From NCBI GenBank assembly GCA_028583405.1, contig CM053263.1:5809804-5873803 (forward strand): DNA of 64,000 nt, written 5' to 3'. Positions within the stretch are counted from its first letter, which is position 1; each line of letters starts with the position of its first letter. Origin of the DNA: Pogonophryne albipinna. Lineage: Eukaryota; Chordata; Actinopteri; Perciformes; Artedidraconidae. Positions 26,958 to 38,581 of the stretch are shown piece by piece. Both the position numbers and the translations under genes were made by a program. A model generated the notes under the pieces. The model did no database searches, was not told the DNA's origin, and was given only the letters and a program-made list of their open reading frames with translations.

Positions 26958-27131
26958 ATTTCAATCAGGAGAGACGTGATGTATGAGTATATGTTTATTA
27001 TCGGGACACATGATATGCGGGAATAGTGATTGACGTATTACAACAAGTAACTGTAATGATGTTTTGGCGATTAGGCCCCGGGTTTGCAGGATGATCAATC
27101 AGGAGGGAAAGAACCGCTCTGATGAACCCCC
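26958..27131. repeat. 174-bp direct repeat, distal copy (B2-like)
   Basis: It is a near-identical copy of 27408-27581 at a constant 450-bp offset; I count three mismatches. Both copies run from ATTTCAATCAGGAGAG to GATGAACCCC. It lies downstream of the tyrosine-recombinase C-terminus in that gene's orientation, where DIRS/Ngaro elements carry split direct repeats. Confidence 0.85.
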
Positions 27132-27407
27132 CGGGGTCTAGACACTGGTGGTGGTGATAGTAGTTCGGTCCGATCTGAAGGGAGAAGGTTTAGCTTGGCC
27201 CTGTATTAGGAGACAGGAGGCGAAGGGGTGGAGGAGGGTTGTGCGTTGACACCTGAAATGACAACTGACAGGAAGGGGAGAGCAGATTTAAAGGGGTTAG
27301 CAGGTGCGATGATTGGCTAGCCGGGGCGTAATGCCCCTGATCACTTATTGAGATAACGTGTGACACCCGATGATATTGTCTTCCTGATTGAACTTACGCT
27401 GAGCTAC

Positions 27408-27581
27408 ATTTCAATCAGGAGAGACGTGATGTATGAGTACATGTTTATTATCGGGACACATGATATGCGGGAATAGTGATTGACGTATTACAACAAGTAA
27501 CTGTAATGATGTTTTGGCGATTAGGCCCCGGGTTTGCAGGATGATCATTCAGGAGGGAAGGAACCGCTCTGATGAACCCCC
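27408..27581. repeat. 174-bp direct repeat, proximal copy (B1-like)
   Basis: Partner of 26958-27131. The 276 bp between the copies would be the A2 segment under a Ngaro-type B1-A2-B2 reading. I could not find a matching A1 copy upstream, so that reading is tentative. Confidence 0.85.
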
Positions 27582-27705
27582 AAAAGAAGTGAAGTATGAA
27601 GTACGGAGCTGTGAGCAATTCTTACCTTGCGGCTGGCTGCGGAGATCTATGGATGAAATGAGAGATTAACATGGGGACGTGATGAGCGCCGGAATCGCTT
27701 CCGGG

Positions 27706-27996
27706 CTGCAGGGTTAGACATGATGCAGACCCACTGGCCGCAACCTGCACTGCAGGGTTAACATGACGCAGACCCACTGTCCGCAACCTGCACCCGCAGG
27801 GTTACACCTAACGCGGACCCATGTCCGCAACCTGCACCCGCAGGGGTTAAACCTAACTCGGACCTGTGTCCGCAACCTGCACCCGCAGGGTTAAACCTAA
27901 CGTGGATCCATGTCCGCAACCTGCATTCGCAGGGTTAAAACGTGATGCGGACCCACGTCCGCAACCTGCACTTGCAGGATTAGCGTACGCAGATCC
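27706..27996. repeat. 44-bp GC-rich minisatellite, about six copies
   Basis: Tandem units of about 44 bp contain GTCCGCAACCTGCACCCGCA followed by GGGTTAAACCTAAC and GCGGACCCAT. About six imperfect copies are seen. It sits between the tyrosine-recombinase stop codon and the 174-bp direct repeats, so it is probably part of that retroelement's 3' non-coding region. Confidence 0.8.
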
Positions 27997-28085
27997 GGAG
28001 TCATAGCCTGACAGTTACGAGAACAGTAGACACGTATACATGCTGACGTGTTACCACCACCAGTTATAGGCATAATTACCATATT

Positions 28086-29226
28086 TTAGTGTTTGAGGGA
28101 CCTTTGGATAGCCAGCACGGCACTGATGTCCGGGCGGATGTAGGATGTGAAGGCAGAGGAGGACCATCGTCCGCGTTGTTGCAGGAATGAGGATTTCATT
28201 TCATTTAATTTCAAACCTTTATTTAACGAGATTGGTCCCATTGAGATCATAGATCTCTTTTTCAAGGGAGACCTGCAGCATATAGGTTCCACATGAAACA
28301 ATAAAGGACATCATACATTATATTTACAGGATACATTTACCTAGTTATAGACATTTACAAGTGCCCATAGTATCAACGAGCATTTCACTTAGCCTAGCTT
28401 TAAAAACATGCAGAGGAATGAGATTGCTCAGTTTCAATTCTTGCTGAAGATTGTTCAAGCAAGTGGAGCTGCGCACATAAAGCTGTCTTACCTAAGACAG
28501 TCCTTGCTCTTGGCACATCTAACAATACTACATCATGCGATCTCAGACAATAGCTGCTTGCAACTCTCTGTGTTATCAGAGAGCAGATATAATACGGGAG
28601 TTTACCCAACAAAGCTTTATAAATAAACGTGTACCAATGACTGAGCCTCTTTACAGTAAGTGATGGCAAACCTGCCTTGGCATACAGGGTACAGTGATGA
28701 GTAAGTGCTTTACAATTTGCATCTAACTTGTTCAGGCGATAGGCAGGTGCATTCATATATAACAAATCACCATAGTCCAGCACAGGTAAAAAGGTCACAG
28801 TAGCCTTTCCCTGGCCTCGAGCGAGAAACCGGACTTGTTTCTGAAAAAAACCCTAGTCTAACCCTCAGCTTTGGAGGATGAGACGCCTTGATTAGCAGCG
28901 GAGGTAGCTGCGCCTATCCTGAACGAATGCTTGAAAACTACCCGACACAATCCATTTATCGGAAAGACTGAAGAGAGGCGAGCTCTTCTTGGGAGGTCGT
29001 TGCATTTATTTAGCTCTTCTGTTTCGGAGGATAGATTCGTAAGATCACGGACCTTCCTTCTGCTGCCTCGTTTACTTCTAGAAAGCATGTATCCCGCTCG
29101 CTCGCTCTACCACACCCACGTGCACGCGCCACACCCCTCTCTTAAAGGGGTAGCGATCTCACTCTGCATGATCCAATGTCATAATAATATAACGAAACAT
29201 CTCGTGAATTTGTTGCAACTGCCTTT
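28086..29226 (-). pseudogene. tyrosine recombinase C-terminal half of a DIRS/Ngaro/Crypton-like element, interrupted
   Basis: Two minus-strand pieces read as one recombinase. Piece 1 (from about 29088 to 28874) has KHSFRIGAATSAANQGVSS, which contains the HxxR catalytic box. Piece 2 (28188-28086) has FLQQRGRWSSSAFTSYIRP, with GRW and the likely catalytic Tyr of SYIR, then ends at a stop. Removing the LINE between them (28195-28873) and one copy of its GAGGAT duplication restores the continuous reading SSSFLQQRGRW. The N-terminal part is not recognisable, and the THAP/inverted-repeat element cuts the sequence at 29227-29233. YR retroelements and Cryptons share this fold; the split direct repeats downstream favour DIRS/Ngaro. 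It is inactive. Confidence 0.75.
28195..28873 (-). mobile_element. 5'-truncated LINE, reverse-transcriptase C-terminus and 3' tail
   Basis: The minus strand encodes TFLPVLDYGDLLYMNAPAY, then HHCTLYAKAGLPSLTVKR, HWYTFIYKALLGKLPYY and ARTVLGKTALCA. These are landmarks of the region following the RT core in fish L1/Rex/L2-like LINEs. The 3' tail has an AATAAAGG signal and ends in an ATG/AAAT-rich stretch. A 6-bp GAGGAT duplication flanks it (28189-28194 and 28874-28879), placing the insertion inside the recombinase gene. Frame breaks after the conserved region mark it as dead. Confidence 0.8.
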
Positions 29227-29299
29227 GCCAGCGCAACCCTGTCTCCTAAAAATTACGTTCCCACAGAACTAAACTGCATTCTCAATTACGTTTAGCAAG

Positions 29300-29518
29300 A
29301 AACGTATTTTCTCCCACGTTACGTTCGTTATGAACGTATCTTAAATACGTTTATTTTCTACATATCTTCTAGAAACATATTTTCTCCCACGTTACGTTTC
29401 TTATGAACGTATCTTAAATACGTTTATTTTCTACATATCTTCTAGAAACATATTTTCTCCCACGTTACGTTCGTTATGAACTTATCTTAAATACGTTTAT
29501 TTTCTACATATCTTTGCC
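29300..29518. repeat. 73-bp subterminal tandem repeat, three copies (left arm)
   Basis: The units start at 29300, 29373 and 29446. Each runs from AAACRTATTTTCTCCCACG through TTATGAAC to CTACATATCTTCTAG. They are rich in ACGTTACGT and AAATACGTTT words, possible transposase-binding sites. The right arm carries only two copies. Confidence 0.85.
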
Positions 29519-29657
29519 ATTTATTGTCTTGCTTATAATAATGATAATAGTCATTTATAAATATCATTTTAGAGCACACATTTGAAATCAGTAGGCGAGG
29601 CTGTAATTTCTCCAGCTGTTACTCTCATGAGCGAAGCAGAAAATAATAGTTTTTAAC

Positions 29658-29771
29658 ATGCCAAAAAGCTGCTGTGTCGTTTATTGCACCTCAAACATTA
29701 AAACAAATCCAGAGTTACGTGTTTCTGTACTTCCTCTAAGAAGAAAGGACAGTAACAGAAGATCTCTGTGA
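29658..29771 (+). pseudogene. THAP zinc-finger start, left-arm copy
   Basis: The frame opens MPKSCCVVYCTSNIKTNPEL and continues to RRKDSNRRSL before a TGA, 37 codons. MPKSCCxxxC is the usual opening of a THAP domain (C2CH DNA-binding finger), found in P-element-type transposases and host THAP proteins. The later Cys/His ligands and all catalytic parts are missing. Confidence 0.6.
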
Positions 29772-30599
29772 CGCCAGATGTGGTGTTGTTAATGCGATAT
29801 GATATCCGAAAAACATTTCAGTTTAGGATGGCTACCCATAATCCCCAGCTATCGTTTGGGACTACAGTCCCGTTGACAAACCCCGTGATTAATCTTCAAC
29901 CTCTGGGATTGGATGTTGGAGTGGCAGCGCGCCAAGGTTACGCCGAGCGTCGAGCTCTTTGAAATGGAACGAAACCACGGCAGACTATTCAAAACTGGAC
30001 TCGAACGCCCCCCCCCCCCGAGAAATACACATGCTGGCTATTGTGTTTCGCAACATGTTCTCTATGGCACATCTCTACTGGGAATTGTAGTTTTAAAAGA
30101 CGTTTTCGTTTTTCCAAAAATTAGAAGTTGACAGTATTAAACTGTGTACAGCCCTGGAGGTTTAGGCGACAGGAAACACATTGGTGTTTACACATTTAAA
30201 ACATATAATTAATAAATGGGTGAAAATTGCTTGTGTCCATAATGCGCAGCATTAATATATACCCACATGACAGCTCATTGTTACTTTGTAATTCTACTCC
30301 ACTACAATTCAGAGGTTAACCTGGTATTTTTACTCCACTACATTTATTTTAGTTACTTTGCAGATTCTGATTAATGATGTGAAATATAAACAACCCTTAA
30401 AGCAGACTTTAGTTACACCTGAGTCAAATTCAGGGAAGGTGATTGTCAAGTGCCAACAATCAGGAGAGATATTTGATAGTTGGTGCTTGAGAAGACTAAA
30501 CATTTATCTGCAGATCTCTATAAAGTATATTCATTACTCGTTATTCTCTACTAATAGTTAATTAAAAACTGTATATAATGGCTATTTTGCTCATCCCTT

Positions 30600-30716
30600 T
30601 CAAGATTTCAAGATTTTCTAAGGTTTATTGACATATCATATACACAACTATGGTGTATGCAATGAATGAAAAACTTGGGTCACAGGTTCCTCAACAGCGC
30701 ATTACAAGACATCTAT
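30600..30716 (-). mobile_element. LINE 3' tail remnant
   Basis: TTCAAGATTTCAAGATTTTC followed by TTTATTGACATATCATA and ATGCAATGAATGAAAAACTT resembles the inverted 3' tail of fish L2/Rex-type LINEs. It is short and diverged. Confidence 0.4.
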
Positions 30717-31534
30717 CAATATGTGTATACCTCCACCATTAAACTGTCAAATTCTGCACATTTCTTATACTATCTACATACATAAGAGTATAATTAATGT
30801 GTATAATATCAGTTAAAATAAGTGCTTCAACATAGTTAACATTGCAGGAAAGCAATACATTAGACGTTAAGTACTTTGTCAGGCTTAATATTTATCTGTA
30901 GATAGATATCCCCAAAGCTTTTTTCTTATTTGAAAGAAGACCTTAACCTAAAGTATTCTTTAATGTGTTAATAAAGGTTAATTAGTTTGTCTGTTTTGCA
31001 CCTCCTCCTATTAATATCTTTGTACATCCAGCACTAAACTGTTTTATTGTAGAGATCACTTACAGTATCTTCTTGATTTTTGATATTCTATATTTCTATC
31101 ATTGACCTTCTACTTTCCCCCTATGAAAGTATATACTCTTAATATTTTTTTCATCAAATAACATTATTCAACAAAAATAACATTATTCAACAAAAAATAA
31201 TTCAATAACGTGCTTTAACCACTAGGCGGTGCACACAAGGTACACACAGCATACTAATAATAACTTTGTATTATTAGTAGGGCTGTCAGTCGATTAAAAT
31301 AGTTAATCGCGATTAATCGCAAATTAATCGCACATTTTTGATCTGTTCTAAATGTACCTTAGAGGAATATTAGTTTTTAATACTCTTATCAACATATGAG
31401 TGGACAAATATGCTTTATGCTTATGTTTATTATCATTTGAACAATGACAAATATTCTCATGAATATTAAACACAACAACCTCTGAACATTACAAATATTC
31501 GCCTCAATTCAACCTGGAACCTCTCTCATACAAT

Positions 31535-31539
<5 letters not shown>

Positions 31540-31597
<58 letters not shown>
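31540..31597. repeat. (TG)29 microsatellite
   Basis: Perfect TG dinucleotide run of 58 bp in the hAT MITE. The cysteine/valine ORFs across it are artefacts. Confidence 0.98.
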
Positions 31598-31598
<1 letters not shown>

Positions 31599-31878
31599 TG
31601 GATCGTTGGAGCTATGTGCAACTCAAGGCATGCTCGAACGGGAGCTGCCTGGACGCTGCAATCATGTTGCGCGCACTATCCGTGCTGAGTGTGCTGACTT
31701 TTCGTACAATGTTCCACTGTCTGGCTTCCTGCATAAAGTCAAGTGCTCGGCGCAGTTGTGGCGAAATGTCGCTCCTCTGTTTTCATTTAAACAGCTCCTT
31801 ATATCCGTTAGCGCAGCTAGCTAGCACCAGATGCTAACAACAACAATGCACGTGAGGTCTCTCTCTCGCTCGCTTGGG

Positions 31879-32075
<197 letters not shown>

Positions 32076-33086
32076 TCTGGAGAACATTCCTGAGTAAACC
32101 ATGTGCGGCCAGCTTTCCAGTCATGTTTCCTCCACACTATCAATTACTATAAAAACATCTTCCCTCTCTGTACGTTGATTTATTTTTTGCCTGCCGGTGA
32201 GCGTGGAAGTGTGGTCTGCCACAAGCGGGCGGCAGGAGCGGGGCTGTCAGCATCAGCTTGTAGATGGTATTTTAAACTCGATGCGCTCTGAAACTACGGG
32301 GCGGCCAAGGAAAAAAAATACACATGCGTTAACGCGTTAAAATAATTAGTGGCGTTAAAAAAAAATTGCGTTAACGCGTTATTAACGCGTTAACTTGACA
32401 GCCCTAATTATTAGTGTAGGACACTTGTGTATAACATCTGAAGATGTGTAGTTTTATTCGTGTTTTTACATAATTGTACAGGATATTGCTATACTATTTC
32501 TCATGCTTTACTTCTACACATTAATATCTGATTTGTAAAACATCACAGAAAGCCATATCCGTCATTTAATGGTAAGCTATTGAAATTGTGATTCCATAGA
32601 TGTGTCTCCCATCACCCAAATCCCCTGACTATTCTCTCAACTCAGTATTTACATTCTTATATTCAAAGAAAATCAGTAATATCTTTAAAAACTACAAGTC
32701 CTTTTCTATCAGCTGTGCACCGTTATGGTGTAAATATAACCTATCTACCAATTGGATCAAATATAAAAGTCAGCCAAATTAGTATTGATACTGCAAGGAG
32801 ACGTATTTTGTGAAAATAAATGCAAGGTGTTGTTTAATTGTTGATATATTTATGATCCACGTCACATATTCAGTTTTGGCGGCAATTCTCCTGTTTGTCA
32901 AAGGTCTTCTCATCAGGGCTCTATAAATAAAGAACTACAGCAGATCTGTAATATTTAATGCAGCCGAACTGTGTATTACAATGCCGTTATGTGATGACTT
33001 CCAAAGAGAAAAGCAAGAACACTCGGAATAAAGTATTATTATTATTTATTTATTTTTTCGGATATCATATCGCATTAACATCATAT

Positions 33087-33430
33087 CCCAACATGCATTG
33101 CGGCTAAACATCCAATCAACGAGCTTCAAGCTGAGGATCTTGTGTAATCTGTTCAGTGGGTTTGTGTGTATCCTCAAAATGTCTCTTATAGGCCTACGTC
33201 TGTTTCCGGTGACTTTATTTACGGCTAAAAAGCCCAAGATTATAGAATTAAACGAATAAATAAAAACAAGGATAATTGTGTGTTATTTTTGAGTAAATAA
33301 GGAAAAAAAGATTTTCAAAAATACAGATTTCAGTATTTTGAGGCTCTAAGCCCCATTTCTTTTCCTCACAGATGGGAAAAAAAGTCCGACATTATACGAT
33401 TTAAAATAAAAAGATAAAACACTGGCATGT
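33087..33430. repeat. repeat segment shared, inverted, with 35385-36430
   Basis: The reverse complement matches 35385-35473 and 36172-36430 in order. Shared blocks include AAATCGTATAATGTC, ATACTGAAATCTGTATTTTT, AACACACAATTATCC, GGAAACAGACGTAGGC, AAGATCCTCAGCTT and TAGCCGCAATGCA. It is present in the right arm of the THAP element only and absent from the left arm. Confidence 0.75.
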
Positions 33431-33544
33431 AATTTACGTTAGAATAAATAGAATGGTTTTTGAATAATAGATGAGAGTAAAATCTACGTCACTTTACAGC
33501 CCCGCCCACTTTTGGGGAAACCAACGCTGTCATTTGAACGGTGA

Positions 33545-33670
33545 TCAAGCCTGAAGCCACAGAGCTCTTCTGTTACTGTCCTTTCTTCTTAGAGGAAGTA
33601 CAGAAACACGTAACTCTGGATTTGTTTTAATGTTTGAGGTGCAATAAACGACACAGCAGCTTTTTGGCAT
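33545..33670 (-). pseudogene. THAP zinc-finger start, right-arm copy
   Basis: It has the same opening as the left-arm copy but reads 41 codons, to RRKDSNRRALWLQA and a stop. The RRxLWLQA ending fits the helix after the first THAP ligands. An upstream in-frame ATG exists (to 33745), but the conserved start is MPKSCC. It is a truncated remnant and no second exon was found. Confidence 0.6.
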
Positions 33671-35147
33671 GTTAAAACTATTGTGCTCTGTCTCGCTCAT
33701 GAGAGTAACAGCTGGCGAAATTACAGCCTCGCCTACTGATTTCAAATGTGTGCTCTAAAATGATATAAATGACTATTATCATTATTATAAGCAAGACAAT
33801 AAATGGCAAAGATATGTAGAAAATAAACGTATTTAAGATACGTTCATAAGAAACGTAACGTGGGAGAAAATATGCTTCTAGAAGATATGTAGAAAATAAA
33901 CGTATTTGAGATACGTTCATAACGAACGTAACGTGGGAGAAAATACGTTTCTTGCTAAACGTAATTGAGAATGCAGTTTAGTTCTGTGGGAACGTAATTT
34001 TTAGGAGACAGGGTTGGCCAGCGATACCCTGACACCTGTTAAAAGTGAGCGCAGGAGGAAGTAGCTTCAATGGGAAATAGCTTAAGCCCTGCCTGCCTGC
34101 AGGAGGGGTTGTGGTTGAAGCCAGAATGGGTAAAACTCCGCATGCGATGAGGAGGACCCCCTCCGCGTGAAGCCGGAAGCGCCGCATTAGGCGGCCCTGA
34201 TGCCAGTGATGCCTCGAGAGAGACTGAAGCGTGCGTCAGTTGTTTGCGTGAAGTAGCCATTCCCATTAAGCCGGAGGAACTTCCATGGAGCCCGATTTCC
34301 TTGTCTTTTCCTATCAGAAACCTCCATTCAAATAGTAGGTATAACTGTGTGTGACTGAGAATTAGTTGATAACAAGAGAGGTATAAAGTGTGGCCCTCTT
34401 ATTAGGCCTCACTGACTTCTGCCAGGACAGGAATAACTGAGTTGTATTGTGATCTAATGCCAAGATGAGATATGATCATAATGCATGGCAGATAGTGACA
34501 TTAGTCAAAGGGGATGACACAAATGGAGACATCAGCCCTGTGTTAATGGAGTTGGTCTTAGCCTCAAGTGCTACCTGTGCTATTAGTCACTCAGGTCCCT
34601 CTATCAGTCTGTCTCAGACAAACAAACAGTGCCTTGAGAAAATAAATGAATCAATGGGAAAAACAAAGAAGATCTTTCACAGATTTCACAGCACCACGGG
34701 CCACTACAGAGCTCCTTGCACTCCATCTGAGCACTCAGAGAGTACTGCGTGTTCATTCATTTTGACTAAGAGAAATGGCTGTCCTTCTTTGCCTTTGTGA
34801 AAGGCTGTGGGTACAGAAAGTTGGCCAGATAACTTTGCAACTGTTCTAAAGTATTCTGAGTAGGCACTTTTTTAAAGAAGAGCTCTAAAAGGAGCAAACA
34901 GACACTGAGTATGACATATGGCTAACTTTAGCTAACAATGGTGTACTTACAGATAGACACAGATCAGTAGAAACTAAGCATCTCATTGGAGTTGTGTTTC
35001 TGGCCAGCCGGTGAATTTAAGTCTATTATTCCCTGTTCTTTAGTTCTGTTTTATTCACCACCATGTCATTAAAACCCTGTTTAGCTGCTAGACGTTTGAC
35101 TCAAGCTAGTTACCAGTTAGCAAAACAGCTAGCTGGCTGTCTACCCA

Positions 35148-36460
35148 ACCCAGTCTCACGTCATTTCGTGTTATAGTCACGACATTTAATCTATTGATTC
35201 GTGTTCACGAACACGATTTCCCCCTTTTTTTCGTGTCACACAGAACGATTTTCAAAGCAATGTATTTCTATTGGTAGTGTGTTTCGTGCCTGCAGCACGT
35301 CTTTTTGTCCGTTCGGGTCTTGGACGACCGGAAGCTGTGTGGTTCATAAAAACATGTTCTTACTCACTATCAAGCCACGATTGTTGTTTTTATTTTAAAT
35401 CGTATAATGTCTGACTTTTTTTGCCGTCCGTGAGGAAAATAAATGGGGCTCAGAATACTGAAATCTGTATTTTTTAAAGGTCCCATGTCATGGCCATTTC
35501 TACTGATCATAATTCCATTGTTGAGGTGTACCAAAATAGATTTATATTGTGCAATTTTCCAAAATCACATTGGTTTCTCATCCAGCATCTCTGTATAGTA
35601 TGTGTATTCACTCTCTGTCCTAAACGGCTTGTTGGAGCTCCTGCCCCCCCTCCCTGTGAGCCCAGTGGCCGTCTGCGAGACAGCGAGATACAGCGAAACC
35701 CAGCCCGAAACCAGCCCGAACACACACTCGCAGCCTGGCTGGGAGTTTTTGTGTGTGCTCACACACCGACTCACAGCCTCGCCGCGTCCCGCCGTCTCAG
35801 GGAGGAGAAATCGGCGGAGCTGCAGCTGAGAAAAGATCGAGTGTGTGTGAGGAAGTCCGCGGATTGGTCCATTTGAACCAATCCACGGACTTAACATAAC
35901 GGCTCCGCGAATGTAACGTAACGGCTCCACGGATTGGTCCATTTGGGTATGGGCACGTCACTGTACCCAGGAAGAAAACAATGGAGAAAGAGACATTTCC
36001 AACAAGGCGTTCTGGGGCAGCATAGACAGGTATTTTCTGTGTTAGAGTTTTATTCGCTACAGGGTGTACTTTGAGGGTTTGTGACTTTGCAGACCGTTTA
36101 CATGCAGAAAAACCTTCAAAATACACAAGGGGACGGGTAATAACCGGAAAAGCATGACATGGGACCTTTAAATCTTTTTTTCCTTCTAATTTGTTGTTCT
36201 TTTCTAAATAACACACTGTTATTTACTCAACAATAACACACAATTATCCTTGTTGTTATTTATATGTTTAATTCTATAATATCGGGCTTTTTTGCTGTCC
36301 GTCAGGAACTGAATTTCAAAATAAAAGTCACTGGAAACAGACGTAGGCGATACACACCCACTGAACTGATTACCCAAGATCCTCAGCTTTGGTTGAAGCT
36401 CTGTGATTGGATGTTTTAGCCGCAATGCACATTGCATGATTGTTTCACGCGCCTGTCTGT
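35148..36460. mobile_element. degenerate transposon related to the THAP-element interior, with nested MITE
   Basis: It begins AACCCAGTCTCACGTCATTT, close in form to the AACCCTGTCTCC end of the 29234-34016 element. From 35385 it follows the 33087-33430 segment in inverted order. No matching right terminus was found, so it is truncated. A MITE splits it at 35478-36167. Confidence 0.5.
35478..36167. mobile_element. TTAA-flanked MITE
   Basis: Inverted ends AGGTCCCATGTCATG and CATGACATGGGACCT are flanked by TTAA on both sides (35474-35477 and 36168-36171). The inserted position is confirmed by the uninterrupted relative at 33087-33430. It is 690 bp. It contains a duplicated GGATTGGTCCATTTG motif (about 35862 and 35933). 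The TTAA target points to piggyBac or Kolobok mobilisation. Confidence 0.85.
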
Positions 36461-38190
36461 CTCCAGTGATCATCCTTTACTCCTATATCACAAGTTATTC
36501 CCCATTCTACCATGTAGCTTTACTGCAAACATCATACAGTATAGATAAAACACTGCCCTGAGGAGTGAGCCAAACATCGTAATGGAGTTCAGTGAAAAAA
36601 CAAGCGGCCATACTGATTTTTTTACACGGAACAATAAGGACTTAAACTTTAGCCTATATAACATCAAGTGGTGTAGCAACATCAACCCTAATTGAACATT
36701 GCATCCACCTATTGATTGGAATATTAATCTGCTAAATGTATCGGATTGTTCTTTCGCTTTGAATTGATCGAAGGAGGTGAGCAGGGAGGTAGCACAAAGG
36801 TTTCAGAGGTTTATTGGAATGATGATTACCTGCAACACATTATTTTCTGAAGAAAGAATGAGCTGAATATGAAATCGATGCACAAAACTATGGATGGATT
36901 AGTTATGTTGACATAAAAGGCTCCTGGAAGATTAATTATGTATCAACACATTTTAATATGTACTAACCCCAATATGTATTCATATTGATTTTTCAACGAT
37001 TTAGGTGGATCTTTATTAATATTTATATTATCTGTGTAAGCATTTGCCTGCACATGCATGTTTTATATATTATTCATGATAATAAAATGTATTTGTTATT
37101 TATTTTTAACATCATACGTATATGAGCCATTGGGTGCCTTAATGGGCACGTTTGTTAAATCTTCATTTGGCTCTGCAGAGAAGTTTAGAAATATAGTTTT
37201 AACTGAATTTATTTTCAAAGTCGCTGAAACAGAAATTCACAATGCAGCACAGGCGTGTTGTCTTCAGAAAAATTACCCAGGCTTCCTCTGAGTGCACATC
37301 CATGGCTGGCAGCCACGCTGCTTTCGAGGTGCTCAGCCGTCATAACAGTAATAATGAATCCGCTTTTATATCCAATTAAAATGTTCCTAATAGCATTGTG
37401 GTTGCATCGATTTCTCTGCAAATGGCTGTTCGGCGGAGAACGTTTGCACTGAGGCATCTAGAGGGATTTAGATCTGGCTCATCGCACATTGGCTCACAGT
37501 ACAAACAAAGAGGGACTGATAAGTAAATAGGCCGTAAGATATTTATGCTTATGCATGTGTATATGAGCCTGTCAGGGAACAACTGCCCGCTTTTAAATGT
37601 CTTCTATAGCTGCTCAATAGACTAGGAAGGCACTGATAATAATCTGAATCACAAACCCGGTCTATTTCTCTCTCTCTCTAACTTAGCTCAGAAGTTTTAA
37701 TAACTTATTTCATTTGATTAACATTTGATTACATCTTTATTTCATTGGCAGGTCTCTTTATTTATTTTCTAGTAGAAACCTATTGCTCAACCCATCTCTA
37801 AACTATGATGCATAAAAAGACCACTGTTAAACCACCTATTTGAGTGTTTGATAGTATTATAACAGAACATGGGGGCATTAACTGTTTATCTGAGCTTCAT
37901 AAGGAGGAAACACAATGTCCCCAATTTCCTTTAGTGCACTTCACTAAGAAACATAAGCATGTACTTTTGGCTCTCCCTATGATATTATATTATTTAATGA
38001 CCCCTTACTATTGCTCTCTTTATATATACGCTACCCTATTACTACCCGAGCCATGTAGCTTTAGAGAAATATAGCGCTTACTTAGAGTTGGTGCCATGCA
38101 CTTTATACGATTTAAGAAGTGGATTTTTTGGGCCGTTATCATCAACAGCATATGTTAGCTTTATAGTGCAATGTAACACTTTGAATATAG

Positions 38191-38581
38191 GTAGATAGGT
38201 GAAGCAGAGGTAGCTAATGTAGGAGATACAAGCAGCAACAAAAAAAGTGACAAATGGACTGCCTCATCACATTGTCTTAATGCACAGACTAAATCAATCA
38301 ATAACTTCTAATGTTCCTGTGTCGATGTTGCTTTGCAAGGCAGTAAACCACAGCTGGAGCTAGTTGCTTGTTAATGGTGAAGTATTATATAGTCACACGT
38401 TGGAACTGTGGTAGTTTGTCATTGATGATGCTGTCAGCGTGAATGTCGGCATATGTATTTACTCTGCAGAGTGCATTCTGTAAGTTATATTTAGGCAGGT
38501 GGAACATTCTCTGTCTATATATGTAAAGTGTGAAAACCATACCATGGGTTTCGTGGGCTCCCTTTCTTTTGGAGATATCAG
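38191..38581. repeat. source copy of a 391-bp duplicated segment
   Basis: It is identical to 46985-47375 in the same orientation at a constant offset of 8794, apart from one C/T difference. The flanks of the two copies are unrelated. This copy sits in ordinary sequence without transposon ends, so it looks like the original. Confidence 0.95.

Noticed and set aside
27706..27996. CRISPR-like array
   Set aside because: The repeats are contiguous, imperfect 44-bp units without unique spacers, in a vertebrate genome: a minisatellite.
29913..30131. 72-codon ORF beside the THAP remnant as a second transposase exon
   Set aside because: It has no catalytic motif or fitting splice acceptor and includes a long C homopolymer.
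35490..35942. Overlapping ORFs of 125-128 codons on both strands
   Set aside because: They lie wholly inside a TTAA-flanked MITE and show no known domain.
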